Source: Rhytidiadelphus loreus (taxonomy: Eukaryota; Streptophyta; Bryopsida; Hypnales; Hylocomiaceae). From it: a stretch of 64,000 nucleotides of DNA. Below are positions 23,361 through 36,119 of this stretch, piece after piece (position 1 is the first letter of the stretch; every line of letters begins with the position of its first letter). Location of the stretch: NCBI GenBank assembly GCA_947034895.1, contig OX344762.1, positions 72,162,981 to 72,226,980 of the forward strand, read 5' to 3'. A program made the translations under genes and the position numbers. The notes beneath the pieces are model-generated. The model was not told where the DNA came from, ran no database searches, and saw only the letters and a list, made by a program, of their open reading frames with translations.

Positions 23361-23681
23361 CGCGAAGAATTTGAGGATGTCGAGAAACTTTTCGAGTCTG
23401 AGAATGGATGCTTGTTGTTACAACTCATTAAGGTTAGTGCAATACCACAACACGAGTTAATATACTTGCTAGGTTAGTATTGTTTGTACCCCATTCTGTG
23501 AATATCATATGTACTAATGACAATTCCACCTTAGGATGATGAGCATGGGACGGAACGCGCATTTACACAATCTCTGAGCGTTCAAATCAACACCACGGAT
23601 ATCTTTGAGCAGACCAATAATAGGTTAAACCAAGCTTGCGCAAACTTGGACAACCTTGTGCCACGGGCAAATCGTTCGTGA
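23361..23681 (+). pseudogene. Two-exon gene remnant, unknown
   Basis: Exon 23361-23432 encodes REEFEDVEKLFESENG and so on, ending at a GTTAGT donor. After an acceptor (CCACCTTAG) exon 23535-23681 continues in phase to a TGA, with Asn/Gln/Leu-rich helix. The 5' part is missing: repeat-array sequence abuts it directly. No family recognised; it may be the tail of another coiled-coil gene of the element. Confidence 0.4.
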
Positions 23682-23689
23682 CTAGAGAC

Positions 23690-24940
23690 ATTGTTGTGGT
23701 GCATCAAACGGCAGCCTTGTACCATGGCATAAGACCCTATTTTGATTTTTGAGTTGGGATCATAAAAAGAAATAAGTTATTTATGAAGATAATAGTACTA
23801 AAGTCATGCTAGACATGTGAAATAGCAATGTGCTTGACAAAGAACTTCATTTTACATTTCTATACTATGATTTTGCTAAACAATGCATGGATTGTTTATC
23901 TCAGATGGATGATCATATTTTGCTAAACAGTCCATGGTATATGAATGTTTAATTGATTAGTGCCCAATACTTTAATGGTTTACATATGTGACCCCTCCTA
24001 AAATATATATACCCATAAATGTGACCCCCCCAATAAAATATATACCCATAAATGTTGTGGCTTGTTATTCTTGGTTCACAAGTTTGAAATCCCCAAATAT
24101 TGAAAATGTACAAATGTATGCCCTTGATTTAATCCCTTTGTTTGTAAATATGATGGCTACACTTTTCATTAATATGAAACAAGTTTTATTGTTTGGATAC
24201 CTATGAATGTACAGATAAATAAAATTTGAACAAAACCATGAAATCAGCTGGGAAATAGCTATGACAATTAATTGTGACAATTAGTTCCCAACTACACCTT
24301 CACGGTGCTTGATGAAGCACATGATGAAAGTTATATGGGAGCTCATGCTGTCACATCCAATCCTTATGAGATATTTGAACAACCATCTTACTACACCTAT
24401 CCTATGCATTGTATAATTGATTATATTGAGTTTTGTTCTCTCACGCAATTTATAATGTGTCAATCACACTTGACCATAAATGAATAAAAGGTATTTATTC
24501 CTCAATTCCCAAACCCCTTCTTTTGGAGCTCTCCGAAAGTGGTCTACATTGATCAAGAATCCCACATTCGTCATAGTTGGATCTTGTTTTACAATGGATT
24601 CACCATACAAATTCAAACTAAACATAATAGAGATTGCATTGGAAAATAAAACGCAACCATGTGAATCATGGATGGTAAATTTCTTATGTTTGATTATTTT
24701 CTTATTGAAATTGCAGAAGTGATGTTAGGGTGGGAATCCTCTTTTTGCATGTCAAATCTAATAAGTTGCAACAATAATTAATAAAATGGCTAAAGATGCA
24801 TAACCCAAATTTTTAAATAAAAGATGAAAAGGTGCAATACATTTTTATGAAGTGCATTGGTAACTAAAATTTATGTCCACAATTTTGTGTAAGAGAACTT
24901 CAAAGTGAAAGTCTTAGAGGTTCAGAAATTCAAAATCCCG
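23690..24940. other. AT-rich spacer
   Basis: No gene, RNA or repeat array seen. Near 23985-24055 a short phrase (ATATACCCATAAATGT) is duplicated. Confidence 0.6.
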
Positions 24941-24944
24941 CCCT

Positions 24945-25150
24945 GTACCCGCAATCGCCCACCCGCGGTCGCCCCACTGTAGGGGTCCAGAAATTACTCT
25001 GTGGTGCCCCACACGCGGTCGCCCATCCCCAGTAGCCCCAGACCCGCAGTCGCCTTCGCAGTCGGCCCCTTAGACTTGTAGTCGCCCTACCCGCGGTCGC
25101 TCTCAGACCTACACGCGCCCCTTCCCGCACTCGCCCCAGGGCGATTGCGG
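24945..25150 (+). repeat. Word array upstream of the 25381 gene
   Basis: About ten copies of CCCGC[AG]GTCGCCC-type words, sense with respect to the plus-strand gene. It is followed at 25185-25260 by the conserved 5' block. Confidence 0.8.
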
Positions 25151-25184
25151 GTTAATTAGCTGTCTCCCCACCCGACTTCGCCAC

Positions 25185-25260
25185 TTTCCCTTCTTGCTGC
25201 GTACTGCCTTTCACCTACTTTACAGTGGCTGATTGCGTGCCCGGGAGCTTGGGTTTTGAG
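25185..25260 (+). promoter_or_regulatory. Conserved 5' block upstream of the 25381 gene
   Basis: Reads CTGCCTTTCACCTACTTTAC, then AGTGGCTGATTGCGTGCCC, ending about 120 bp before the ATG. Same block as at 16800, 20690 and 22985, here on the plus strand. Confidence 0.65.
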
Positions 25261-25380
25261 TTTCACTTACATGTGGCTCATGTTCTTGATTTTACTCCAT
25301 CACTCACTAATCGCTAGATAATACTTTGCGGTTTAGGGTTAAGTTTAGATTCCTTGCCCCAAATCTGAAGAGCATCTCCA

Positions 25381-26988
25381 ATGGCGGACCACAAGAAGAA
25401 GACCAAGGCAAAAGGAGCCATGCACCCTAGGCAACAACGCATCCTTTTGGACCTAGCGTGTGTGGCCTACCGAGGTTGGGATCGAATTACGGGCCACTGG
25501 ACCGCCAAGACTTGTAAGTCCTTCGTGGGGTGGTGCCACATCGACAAGTTATTCCCCTATCATCGGCACTACACGAATCGGCGCAACAATACGGCCAATT
25601 TGCATCCATGCCGTAATGATGCATTTGTGCAACGTTGTATCGAAATTTATCGATACTTGTATGGCACATATTCAGTGCCCAGGAGCGAAGTCCCGTATTT
25701 CATATGTGCAATGGTGTATGCGGAACTCATTTTGTTTTGAAGCGTGGATTGGAGTTCAATCAAGGGAGTGAAGCATGCTCGCCTTCCACCAACAAAAGAC
25801 ATCCCAAGGGCGGCTCTATCTGCCAATCCACATGAAGGACTAGGCCAGAAGAAAAACTTGAAGGAGGGAGTGCCCGATGAGCAGTTTCATTGGACGTCAT
25901 CTTATTCATCTTCGGGAGAGGAAGACAACCTTGGTGAAGACCCTCCAATGCAGCCCCAAAACATGGCGATGGTGGCTTCTACTTCACAAAATTTACCTCC
26001 CCCGAGAATGGAAGAAGAGGGTGAACCAGCTAGGCAACCACAAAATCTTGATATTTTGCCTCTTGCTATGGTGAATCCGATTACAGTCCCTCGCATTGAA
26101 GAAAACGAAGTTTTGCAGTATGTGCTTGCATGCATGCAAGAAGCAGAAGATGATGTTTTTTGGACAGAGATGGAAACAGAAGAAGATGTGAAGCCTTCTT
26201 TGTTCCAATTGGATTGTGTTGATGACATGTACCGAAGTGAGGAATTTGTTGAAGATGGAACTGTCCTTGACACAGTAATGTTGGACACCAAAGTTGTTTA
26301 CAAAGCTCAACTCAAGAAGCTTCTAAATGAGTTGGATGAAAAGCATCTAGAATGTGAGAAGCTTCGCAATCAAGAAACGCAAACTTTGAGTGGAGATATT
26401 GTGAATAGCTTACGTGCTGAACTTGAAAGTCGGCAAGTTCTTTTGTCAACGCAAATAACAAAGATTTTAGACTTGGAAGCATTTTACCTTAGATTCTCTT
26501 CTCGGCATGCTGGAGGATCTAGTTCTTCTAGCAATGAGTTTGCGAAATCACGGCTTGCCAAAATTATGGAAGCATACAAGCTGGAGGAAGATCAGATAGA
26601 CTTGGAGAAGCGAGGGGTGGAAGAAGCACGATCAAGATTAAATTCCTTGAAAGCATTAAAGGACAAAGCCCCCCTTGACCATGTTGCAGAAATGTGTGGT
26701 TGGAAAGACGTGGCTACTAAACAAGCATTGTCTCTTACGGAAGTAGTTGACTTGAAAAAGAAGCTTGGGGTTTCTTTGTCATTGGATCCAAAATTGGAAG
26801 AACATCGGGATGCATTGAAGGCACTTTTGAAGTTCCAAAAATCATACAAGCAATTTTGGTTGGAAAAGAAGTTGGGGAAGGATGACCGATACCTTAGGAA
26901 TTTGCAGTTGGAAGGTAGGAAAGTCTTATATGAGATGAAATGTGAGGCTCATGACCGCAAAGAAAAGGCCAAAATGGATGTTGAATGA
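25381..26988 (+). pseudogene. MVYAE/VDW-domain coiled-coil protein with in-frame TGA (element 1)
   Basis: One frame of about 535 codons with a single TGA at 25738-25740. Before the stop: a basic start, CKSFVGWCHIDKLFPYH and CAMVYAELIL. Right after the stop, in the same frame: VDWSSIKGV. The stop therefore lies inside the conserved spacing between MVYAE and VDW, where relatives have two or three basic residues; CGA to TGA is a simple origin. The rest has an acidic Ser-rich linker (SSYSSSGEEDN) and C-terminal heptad-like helices, like the 15106-16605 gene. ATG context is good. Broken, unless the stop is read through. Confidence 0.85.
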
Positions 26989-27464
26989 TTTTCATTTTTA
27001 GCACATTTTTGAGGACTATGTATATTCCATCTTATGTATATATAAAAGGATATTATCCATTTTGAACATTTTAATGCAAGCACATTGAATTCTATGTAGT
27101 TCCTTGACAAGAGTACATAAATATAGATATGAATTTTTGGTTATTTATGTTTGCAATGTTGTGAATACTTGAATATTCTAGGAATTTTGGCAGGAAAATG
27201 ACCTTGGGAGTTCGGACTTTCGGAATTAAAAGAGAATTAAAAAAAAAAGGAAAATTCAAAACTTGCCGGATTGGAAAAGAACTTGTTATTGAAGTTCAGA
27301 GCAATTGTCACGGCTAGGGTGAATTGACCTACTCATTGCCACTCCAGGGCAAACACTAGAATTTTTTATTTTCAAGGCTTATTTTTTTAGTGGAAATTCT
27401 GAATTCATAGTTTCAATTATAGGCCCCAAATTACCCCAGGGGATGTAAGAATTATCCAAACAAA
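26989..27464. other. Intergenic DNA
   Basis: AT-rich 3' flank of the preceding gene, then spacer up to the next word array. Nothing else seen. Confidence 0.55.
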
Positions 27465-27708
27465 TGGCAGTCGCCCGTTCCTAGACCCGCAGTCGCCCAT
27501 TACTGGACCCGCAGTCGCCCGTTCCTGACCCGCAGTCGCTTGTTTCTGGACCCGCAGTCGCCCATTACTGGACCCGTGGCGCCCACTTCTAGACCCGCAA
27601 TCGCCCACTTCTGGACCCGCTGTCGCCCATCACCTGACTGATTTCAGGTTTTTGGACCCGCATTCTCTCATGGGGCGACCGCGGGTCCAAGGAGTTTTCT
27701 TGTATAAA
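27465..27708 (+). promoter_or_regulatory. Word array and TATA box of the element 1 hAT transposase
   Basis: About ten copies of GGACCCGCAGTCGCCCA words at 27470-27690, sense to the downstream gene, followed at once by TGTATAAAG (27701-27709). The transposase ATG is at 27938. The array-TATA-gene order suggests upstream activating or autoregulatory sites. Confidence 0.7.
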
Positions 27709-27937
27709 GTTCTAGGGGTACCCCTTGTTTTATCACCTTGGCTCCGTTGATAAAACTCTTGTCTTGGACCTTCGAAAGAGGCTTCATGCGGACGTTTAAC
27801 TTCTTCGGAGGACAACAACCGTGTTTAGAAGGGTTTACAAGACCACTCTAAGCGGGTTGCTTTGTCATTACATCTTCCATAGTATTAGTGTGATTATTGT
27901 AGTCATTTTCTTTGAAGACCCAGTGTTGATCTACTAC

Positions 27938-30900
27938 ATGGCTGGACAAGGTGTTGGGAGGGAGGGGACCATGAATGATACGCGGAGGTCCACAAAGGAT
28001 TGGGACCCTTGGCTAGTACCGTGTACCCCAATTGATAATTCCCCCCATGCTCGAAAATGCATGTTTTGTGGGTGGAGCAAAGTATTTGTACGAAAGAGAG
28101 CATTGATTCACTTTGGCTATGGCGGCTCGACTACATCGAAGCGTTGTAAGGAGATCCCTAGAATTGTACGAGAAAAGTTTCGGATTGGCGAGGGGCAAGT
28201 TCCAAGGTCCATGAGTTACGAAGAGATGTATGATGCACCGGCTAGACATGATGCACCAGTTAATGTTGCAGAGTCTATTGTCGCACCTGCGTTGGATGTC
28301 GAAGAAGAAGGGTCTCTCAATCCCTTTGAATCAAATGCAAGACCAAATCCTACGCCTGATTCAGTAGATTCTATTGGAACAACGCTTGAGAGAAGGAGGA
28401 ACATGCCATCTGTTTCTCGGCAAAGAAGCATGGATGAATCATTACAGACGGGCCGCAGACAAGAGTTGGATAGGTTGTGGGCTTCTTTCTTTTACGAGGC
28501 GAACATTTCATTTAATGTTGTGCGCCACCCGGCCTTCGTGAATGCTGTTAAACAAACTGCAGCAGCTGGATTCGTGTACCAACCGCCACCGTATAATGTG
28601 ATTCGCACGAAAATGATAGATGTTCAGAAGGCATCGGTTGAAGCCATGGTCTCGGAGCGGACGAGGGTTTCAATAAGTCAGTATGGAGCGACAATTTGTT
28701 CAGATGGTTGGTCCGATACTAATTTGCGGCCATTACTAAATATGATGTTGGTGTGTCCCGCCGGGGATGTCTTTTTGGGATCAGTGGATAGTACTGGGAA
28801 AAAGAAGGATATATCTTACACGATTGAGACGATGGCATGATACATTGAGGAAGTTGGGCCTACCAACGTTGTGCAATTGTGTACGGACAATGCTGCAGTC
28901 ATGACGGGGGCGATGGCAAGGTTGGAAGAAAGGTACCCTCACATTTATAGGCAGGGTTGTGCGGCACACATTTTGGACTTACTCTTAGAAGACTGGGGAA
29001 AGGATCAGAGAGTAAAGGAGTTGGTAAAAAAGGCTTCATCAATTGTGAAGTTCATCAAGAAATACCAACATACTTTGGCGTTGTTTCGGAGATTTTCACC
29101 AAACAAAGTGTTGAGACTTCCAAGCAAAACACGTTTTGCCACAAATTTCTTGATGATTGATCGTTTGGTAGACTGCAAGCAAGCAGTGCACAATGTGACA
29201 CTGGATGAGACATACATGACGTTCGAGTTGAGTTTGCAAAACCGCAGAAATGGACATTTCATTATGGGCAAGGCCAAACTTGCAAGGCAAGATATCCGTT
29301 CAGAAGAGTTCTAGGTTCAGTGCAACAATTTCCTCCATATGGTAGAGCCCGTGCTGCTTTGTCTTCGTCATTTTGATGGAAAAGTCCCGGCAATGCCGAA
29401 AGCTTTAGTAATGATGACAGCCTTGAAGGAGCACATTTATTCTCTCAAGAATGCTCCATTTTTCCTTGATCCAGTGGTGGCAACACGATATGAGAAACAA
29501 TTTGATGCTCGCTGGAAGTTGATGATTACTGACCTACACTATGCGGGGGCACTACTAAATCCATACTTGAATGACGTGGAGGCTATTCATAACAATGGCT
29601 ACGCGAAGGGAGCTTTGAATCGAGTCATACGAAAACTGAGCGTACCATTGAACGTGTCAGTGGTGGAAGCAATGCAGGAGCTAACTCAATTTGAAGAGAA
29701 GACAGGTGCATTCGATCCTTTACATGAGGCTCCCGATATCATTGAATGTCAATTATTGCCTCATCAATGGTGGAATCGTGTGGGGGGCAATGCTCTTCCA
29801 AAAATTGCAAAGCGAATTCTCGGTTTGACGTGCTCTGCATCTTCGTGTGAAAGGAATTGGAGCATGTATTCCTTTGTGCACAATAAAGTGCGAAACCGCT
29901 TGGCCACGACAAAGGCAGAGACATTGGTGTATATCTACGCGAACAGCAAACTTGAACGTCAAAAACGTGGACACAACCCAGCCATTTTTTACGACCAGAT
30001 GCTTGCAGATGGAGACGATGAGGACGAGCGTGATGGGCCTTTGTCTTCAGGAGAAGAAGACGACGTTGTTCCTGATTTTATGAGAGAACGCGAGAACCGC
30101 AGGGATGAAGAGGATCGGTTGCGCAACAATCCTTGGAATGCAATGGTTAGGCCGCCACATAGTCCTCCACGACCAATATACGGGAATACATTTGATTTTA
30201 GTGACGATGGGTATGTTTCTCCGGGAAATTCACCTGTACGCAATCCACCGCAGAACGTCGTGCACAATATGGATGCAATTTCGCCGGCACATGCATCACT
30301 GAGGAGGGAAAGCACCCCCGACAACAACGACGAAGGCGTACCTATTCCCATGGCACCCGTAGAGGAAGAAGCTAGATCTCCAATATCAACTAGTTCGCCT
30401 CCAAATATGGCCCGCAATTTAAGAAGCAGTGCACAAGTTCCAATGAGAAGCGAACATGAAGAAGAGGCCATCGAAGTCAATGAAGTTGTACACGAGGGAA
30501 TACCAAATCCCGTTGTATTGAACGCATCTACCCTCGGAACAACTGTTACTACAGATGATGATGATGATGTGCCATTGGCATATGTTATGAATCGAAGTCG
30601 GAATGTGCCGTTGAATCTAGAGACGACTACAAATGTGGCAACAGTGAGGAGGTCTATCCCAACCCTTCCAACAAGGCCACCGGTGCGTGGAGGTGCTCTA
30701 CGGACGATTGATGAAGAGGTTCACGGCTCAGCTCCACAACCCACTCAACCTTCATCCGTGTCTGGCCCTGGCGAATCATCATTAGGAATCCAGGGGCGCA
30801 ACAGTAGAGGCCAGAAAAGGCGTATTAGGAGGGTTGACGAGAGGGGACCTTGAAATCCTAAACGACCCACTCAAATTGTCCAACGGTGTACCATTGGAGC

Positions 30901-31213
30901 GGGATGTTCCACCCAGAATGTTGGATAATCAAGTAGAGGAGGGCGACACCCTGCATCCAACATGGATGGAACTACGGATGCGTTGAGGCTCACAAAACGA
31001 CTTGTGCAAACTGAAGGGTTCAGTGGTGTAGATACAGAAGTTCGAAATCTGAACTCAGAGGTAGAGCGTGAGGTACAAATCGAAGTAGTAACAAGGGAAG
31101 ATGATGAAATCGAAAGCTCGGGCGACAACAGGAGCAACGAAGAGTCTTACGAAGATACAGACCCTAATGCTGATGAGGTGCCAAGCGATTCCACATTCAT
31201 GCCTGGTGACTAG
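27938..31213 (+). pseudogene. hAT transposase with BED-type zinc finger (element 1), several stops
   Basis: One continuous frame broken only by stops: TGA 28838-28840, TAG 29312-29314, TGA 30851-30853 and TAA 30926-30928. The N-terminus has a BED-like finger (CMFCGWSK, then a distal His). The DUF659-like catalytic start follows (CSDGWSDTNLRPLLNMML), then TDNAAVMTGA, and the C-terminal dimerisation region (CSASSCERNWSMYSF, HNKVRNRL), then a long acidic tail. Catalytic D, D and E positions of hAT enzymes are all visible. At 29312 the relative in element 2 has tryptophan, so TGG to TAG is likely. The frame past 30853 still encodes an acidic tail resembling the end of the element 2 protein, so I extend the gene to 31213. 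Confidence 0.9.
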
Positions 31214-31732
31214 AGTACTAGAGAAGTAGACAATAATTATAGTTATAGTTATAGTTATAAGGTTTTAGCTTATATGTTAGGTAGCAAATCTTTGTAGTTC
31301 AAGCTTTGAGCCTTCATCCTGATGTGTAAGGATTTTGTAATGCTTCATCAAGCATATGAGCATATTAGAGTGAGGGACAGATTTCCGGTTTTAAAATATA
31401 TGTTGAGTTCTAATTGGTAGGCAGTTAGGTGATGACTGCAACGTGGTTATAAAAGTGCAATGCAAGTATGGCTACATTTGAAGTCCGCCTCAAAGCAATA
31501 TCGATGACTAATTAATATAATCGTTGTTGACATTATTATTGTGGCCTTATACTAGGTGAATTTTTGGGATTAGAGAAGTTTGTCCAATTTACATTTCATG
31601 GGCTCTATTATTTGCACTTGTAAATTGTAAACCCCAATATAACGTAGCACCTAATTCTGCGCTTATAAAACACCTATGTGACGTGTTACTTCAAAGACTG
31701 AATATGCCAAACTGAAATCCTAAACTGAACCT
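31214..31732. other. 3' flank of the hAT gene
   Basis: AT-rich; a short TTATAG repeat at about 31238-31258. No gene seen. Confidence 0.55.
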
Positions 31733-32119
31733 GCGGTCGCCTTGGAACACGCGGTCGCTGTCTGTTGCTCCAACCCGCAGTCGCCCTGTAACCCGCAGTC
31801 GCCCCTACCTGTCGGACCTGCGGTCGCCCTTAGTACCCGAAGCCGCGGTCGCCCCTTCACCCGAAGTCGCCCTAAAGCCCCTGACCCGCAGTCGCCCACT
31901 CACCCGCAGTCGCCTTCAAGCCTAAACCCGCAGTCACCTCTATTTTTTCCACCCGCGGTCGCCCCTTCACCTGAAGTCGCCCTAGCGCCCCAGACCCGCA
32001 GTCGCCCCTTCACCTGTAGTCGCCTCAATTTTTCCACCCGAGGTCGCCCAAGGCAGACCTGCACGCGCCCACACCCGCAGTCGCCCACGCTGGCTGTCCA
32101 CGTCAGTTCTGAAGCCCTG
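31733..32119 (+). repeat. Right-terminal word array and candidate end of element 1
   Basis: About 18 words of the type ACCCGCAGTCGCCC run to about 32095. They end in a stretch whose reverse complement starts CAGGGCTTCAGAACTGACG (terminus at 32119). CAGGG starts are typical of hAT ends, and element 2 also ends with a word array followed by a CAGGG terminus. Confidence 0.6.
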
Positions 32120-32239
32120 CCACGTAGGCAAAATCTATTTACCATGGGGTAAAATTTTTTACCCCTCCGCGACGCGATGTCAAGTAAACTCGACACTTCG
32201 TGACACGCGACACGCGACGTCAGACGTCATACACGACGC

Positions 32240-34931
32240 CTAAACCCAAAAATATGTCAGACAAGACAACCCTGGCCACACATTCCCAGCTTTAGTGTCC
32301 CATCCAGCATACGTATCCATATTGATGTGACGACTTGAAGCAGGCGTCCAATACTGGATTTGGATCAAATGAACATGTCCGGGATCTGGATTTGGATTTG
32401 TAAGAGCCCTCGCAAGCCAAAATGGTTTTAGGTCGTCATCTGCGGGGCGCACTGCAACAAAATAACCTGCAAACACATCACGATCAACATGAAATGAAGG
32501 ACGTGGGCGGTCACGCCTACATCCAATGAAAGGTGCATCCCGTGCAAACTCTTCACGTATTGTACCATCTCTCTGAATTTGGTCTTCCGGTTCATTAGTG
32601 ATCCTAGAAGCTAGCCAAAATCCATCTTGTAATGTCTCACGCACCTGTAGAGGGGCATCTAGGGCAGATCTCACACCTTTCCAGTAACTTTTTATAGGAT
32701 CAATCTTCCTCTTGAACTCTCCAAACCGGTCGTCGTCTGACATTGCACTCCAATGAGCAATAAAACCATTCAAACCCTTTTTGATCTCAGGCAGTGCTTT
32801 CATATGTTGTGGAGGCAGCGGGAGCGGACTACCGCTTGGTACTAGGGGACGCCCGTCTTCAGTCTCCGACCACAAGCGAATCCCTTTCTTGTGCAGTGGT
32901 AGCCAATCCTTGTCGGTACAAAGATATTTATACTCCATAATCGGCCAACCACTAGAATCCATGTGGAACTTGAACTGCTGGCCCGAGAAATGACCTTTTA
33001 AAAAATCCCCACCTGTTCCCAAGTACCCGTGCACAAATCTTTTGAAGTCAGGGACTTCCTCGATGAGATGAGGAATTACCGGGTGGGATTCACAGTCCAT
33101 GAAGGACTTCATGAGTCTTGGAAGTGTCTGGTAATCATTGGTCTTCAACATGTTGCTCCATCGACCAAACAAAGCATCAATGTCTTCATGTGTGTGTCCA
33201 ACTATAAGGAAGTTGATGTATATCTCGCGGAAAATGCCTTTGAATACAAGTAGAGAGCAAAAAGCAAAAAACCATCGGTTCTTGTTGTCTCCCGATGCAT
33301 TGTCCAATTGCAAAGTCAATATAGGCGGTAGGGGCTGAGCGGGAATAGGTTCTTGTGGAGGAACGAGGGAGTCCAAGCAAATTCCCCGGCCTGTTAGCAC
33401 AGCCTTGGTTAACATGGATTGGTCATCGTCCTTAGAGAATAAGATCCTTGATGTATTTTTGGGCGGTCCCTCAAGATCACGCAACAATCTAGCAATGGAG
33501 CCAATGGTGTGATTGGAGTCTGCTGGAAAAATGTCTAACCCATAGTGCGCATACCGAATGTCACCATGACCATGAGCAATCATACCGGTCACAGCAATAG
33601 GCATTTTCATGAAAGAATCCGTCACTTTAGTCTTGTGAGAAAAGTGAGGAGAAGCAGTCTTGGAGTGATCCATTTTATCATGGATGATGCAGAGCATCCT
33701 CTTAGGATACATCACAGAATACTCTCTATTTCCGTAATAGAGTTCCCGATGTACCTTCTGCCCTGAAAGGTGTGGTCAAAATTCTCTCCCATTTGTCTTG
33801 CGCAGTAGATAGAGGAGTACAAGCGCCCTTCAACTGCCTATATGTATCGCACATACCACACCTCGAAAAAGTATCTCCTCGTGCCTTCGGAGCAAACTCA
33901 GGGAAAGACGCACGACGAATGTTACTCAATCCACTAGAAGAAATCGGTGACAAATTAAACGCAGCATTTGCCTCATTGATTTTTGGTAATTGATCACTCC
34001 AACGGAAGGCTGACGGCAATACCATTGCAGGGACTCTTTCCCCAGATGCTAAAGTTCTTGTCTTGTGCGGCATTGCTTCAGCTTCACCTACAATCAGCAT
34101 TCGAAGTGTGGCAGTAGCTTGTACAGTTTGCGTGCGTGGTTTTTTCAACCCCAAATTCCCATGGGCTTTAGCTTGCATCCCAGATTTGGCCTTCTCTTTG
34201 TACCTATAGAATGTAGCTTTCGAAATCCCATGTATTGTCCACCAAGCAGTGGGACACACTTCAAAGTTCTTCAAGGTAATCCAATCCTTCCCATCCTGGT
34301 CCTTGTGCATTTGTCGATGAACTTCAAGAAGGCACTTCTTGCGATTATACACACCATCGATTACATGTAGTTGAGAACATATGGCTTGAATTTCTCTACG
34401 CGGAAACGGCTGCAAGCAATTCTTGGGGCAACATGGCTTTGTGGACACTTCAGTGATCGCGCGTGTTGTGAGAAGCGATTCTTTTTTGGGAGGAACGTCT
34501 ACCTCTGACCTCACACGTGAACTTTCATACGATCTAATTCCCACACGACCACGGCGGTTCAAAGCATTGACAGCATTGTTATAAATGCTAGTTTGATCAT
34601 GGTCGTATAGACTAACACCATTCAAAAACACTCTTTTAATGTGCCAGGAGTGCATGGACCACATCCACCCCGATGGTACTTCATCCTCGCACAAGGACTC
34701 AGCAATCTGAATTGCCACACGGTCGTCACCAAGAGGTTCACCATCCATGTCAATGACGAGGTCCACGTCAACGCTTCGACAAATCCCATTCGCGACGTCA
34801 TCACCAGCATCGTTCCTCAAGGTGACGCACTTCGAGATCCAAGACGGACGAGGAATACCATTGCAAGGTGCGACACCATCAGGAAAAACAGGCACCGGAA
34901 CGGTAAAGTCATCTGGACCATGGATGTCCAT
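32240..34931 (-). pseudogene. DUF7869-type transposase-like protein (palindrome element)
   Basis: Two minus-strand frames form one protein. The first (from ATG 34931, behind an acceptor TGTAG) has a Cys motif (CCPKNC) and the block VCPTAWWTIHGISKATFYRYK. The second begins around 33760 with QKVHRELYYGNREYSVMY and holds DKMDHSK, LQLDNASGDNKNRW and VGHTHEDIDALFGRW, the hallmark of DUF7869 proteins, which are widespread mobile-element ORFs with a presumed RNase H fold. The two frames differ by one base at the GGG run 33761-33763, so a single-base frameshift breaks the gene. Candidate catalytic aspartates lie in the three named motifs. The upstream intron or leader is full of the palindromic repeat, tying this gene to that element. 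Confidence 0.85.
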
Positions 34932-34996
34932 TCTACAATACAAAGAAGTTATCCATGTCAGAAGCAAGAGACAAATTATAAATGAAGTCATACAAC

Positions 34997-36119
34997 TTAT
35001 CCTCGACTCGAAGGTAATAATGAATCAACAAAACCGACGGAATTCCGAACTACACAACGAGCATCTCACAAAGGATCACCAGCACACACCATAGACTGAC
35101 AAGCAATATTCTCACCGATGCAAAGAGAGTGTCATGATCACAACAAGGAAATATGGAATAGAAATCAAACAACGAATAAACCCTCAGTCATATTAATACC
35201 AATGAACTCAAGGTACATTGAAATCGTCCACATTACCTGACAGACTAAAACCATCCCAACAAGCATATCAATTCCAATGAACTCAAGGTACATTGACATA
35301 GTGAACACATAGCCGTCGAGGACCACTCCATCTAAATTTACCTTCGAGTCGAAGGTAAGTCAAGGATCTAGTGAATTAAAATCAGAACAGATACCTTCGA
35401 CTCGACGAAAAGTCAAGTAACAAGTAAGTGAACATGAGATCACTCACCTACCTTCGACTCGAAGATAACTAGGTCATGGAATGTACACTACAATTGTTAA
35501 ACTGTTGGAAACACAAAGTTTCAACAATAATACTAACTGTGTTTGGTAAGGACTGACAACATTACTACATGTATAGTGTAATTGGGTCATTCCAACATTA
35601 TTACGAGTGTCGTACGGAAACAAAATTTAGAACCTCGAATTAAATAAAAGAAACTAAACTAATTATCACCCAACAATATGTCAGTCTTAGTGCAGTTCAG
35701 ATTCACTAATTACCCTTGACTCGAGGATAAACTGGTGTGTCCCACAGCAAGTCGGTTGTTTCTTACAACAATTCTTATTTAAAAAAATATCAGAATACGA
35801 CAATTTTAAATGTATTTCTGTCGAGAGAACAGAAATGGGGAAAAATGAACAAGTAACTTCTGTATCCTGATACAATGATCTCATGATTGCACCATAGAGT
35901 GAGCTCAAAAATATTCTACCTTCGACTCGAAGATAAATTACAATATGAAATGGAAGGCAAGCGATTCGACATTTTGACAATACTGAATGATTAATATTTC
36001 AAATTAATCCTTGTCTTCGACACGAAGGTAAATGTACTCAGTCCTCAGAGACCTCTATCTTCGACACGAAGGTAACTGTACTCAGTCCTCAGATACCTCT
36101 ATCTTCGACTCGAAGATAA
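34997..36119. repeat. Cluster of 21-bp palindromes upstream of the DUF7869 gene
   Basis: Copies at 34997-35017, 35338-35358, 35392-35412 (degenerate), 35448-35468, 35710-35730, 35916-35936, 36011-36031, 36055-36075 and 36099-36119. The core is TACC[TC]TCGA[CG]TCGAAG[GA]TA, a near-perfect palindrome. The last three sit in 44-bp tandem units. The cluster lies just 5' of a splice acceptor for the transposase exon, so it is probably intronic or leader. Confidence 0.9.

Larger units (their letters stand above)
11924..32119. mobile_element. Element 1: multi-gene hAT transposon, left end outside window
   Basis: The region holds, in order, a RING-H2 gene fragment, an MVYAE/VDW-domain gene, a protein kinase, a second MVYAE/VDW gene and a hAT transposase. 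Every intact upstream region has a GACCCGCAGTCGCC array in the same orientation relative to its gene. The proposed right end is CAGGG-type (minus strand CAGGGCTTCAGAACTGACG, ending at 32119), with 32120-32127 (CCACGTAG) as a possible 8-bp target duplication. The left end is hidden beyond the nested CACTA, so the duplication cannot be checked. The grouping rests on the parallel gene set in element 2. Confidence 0.65.
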
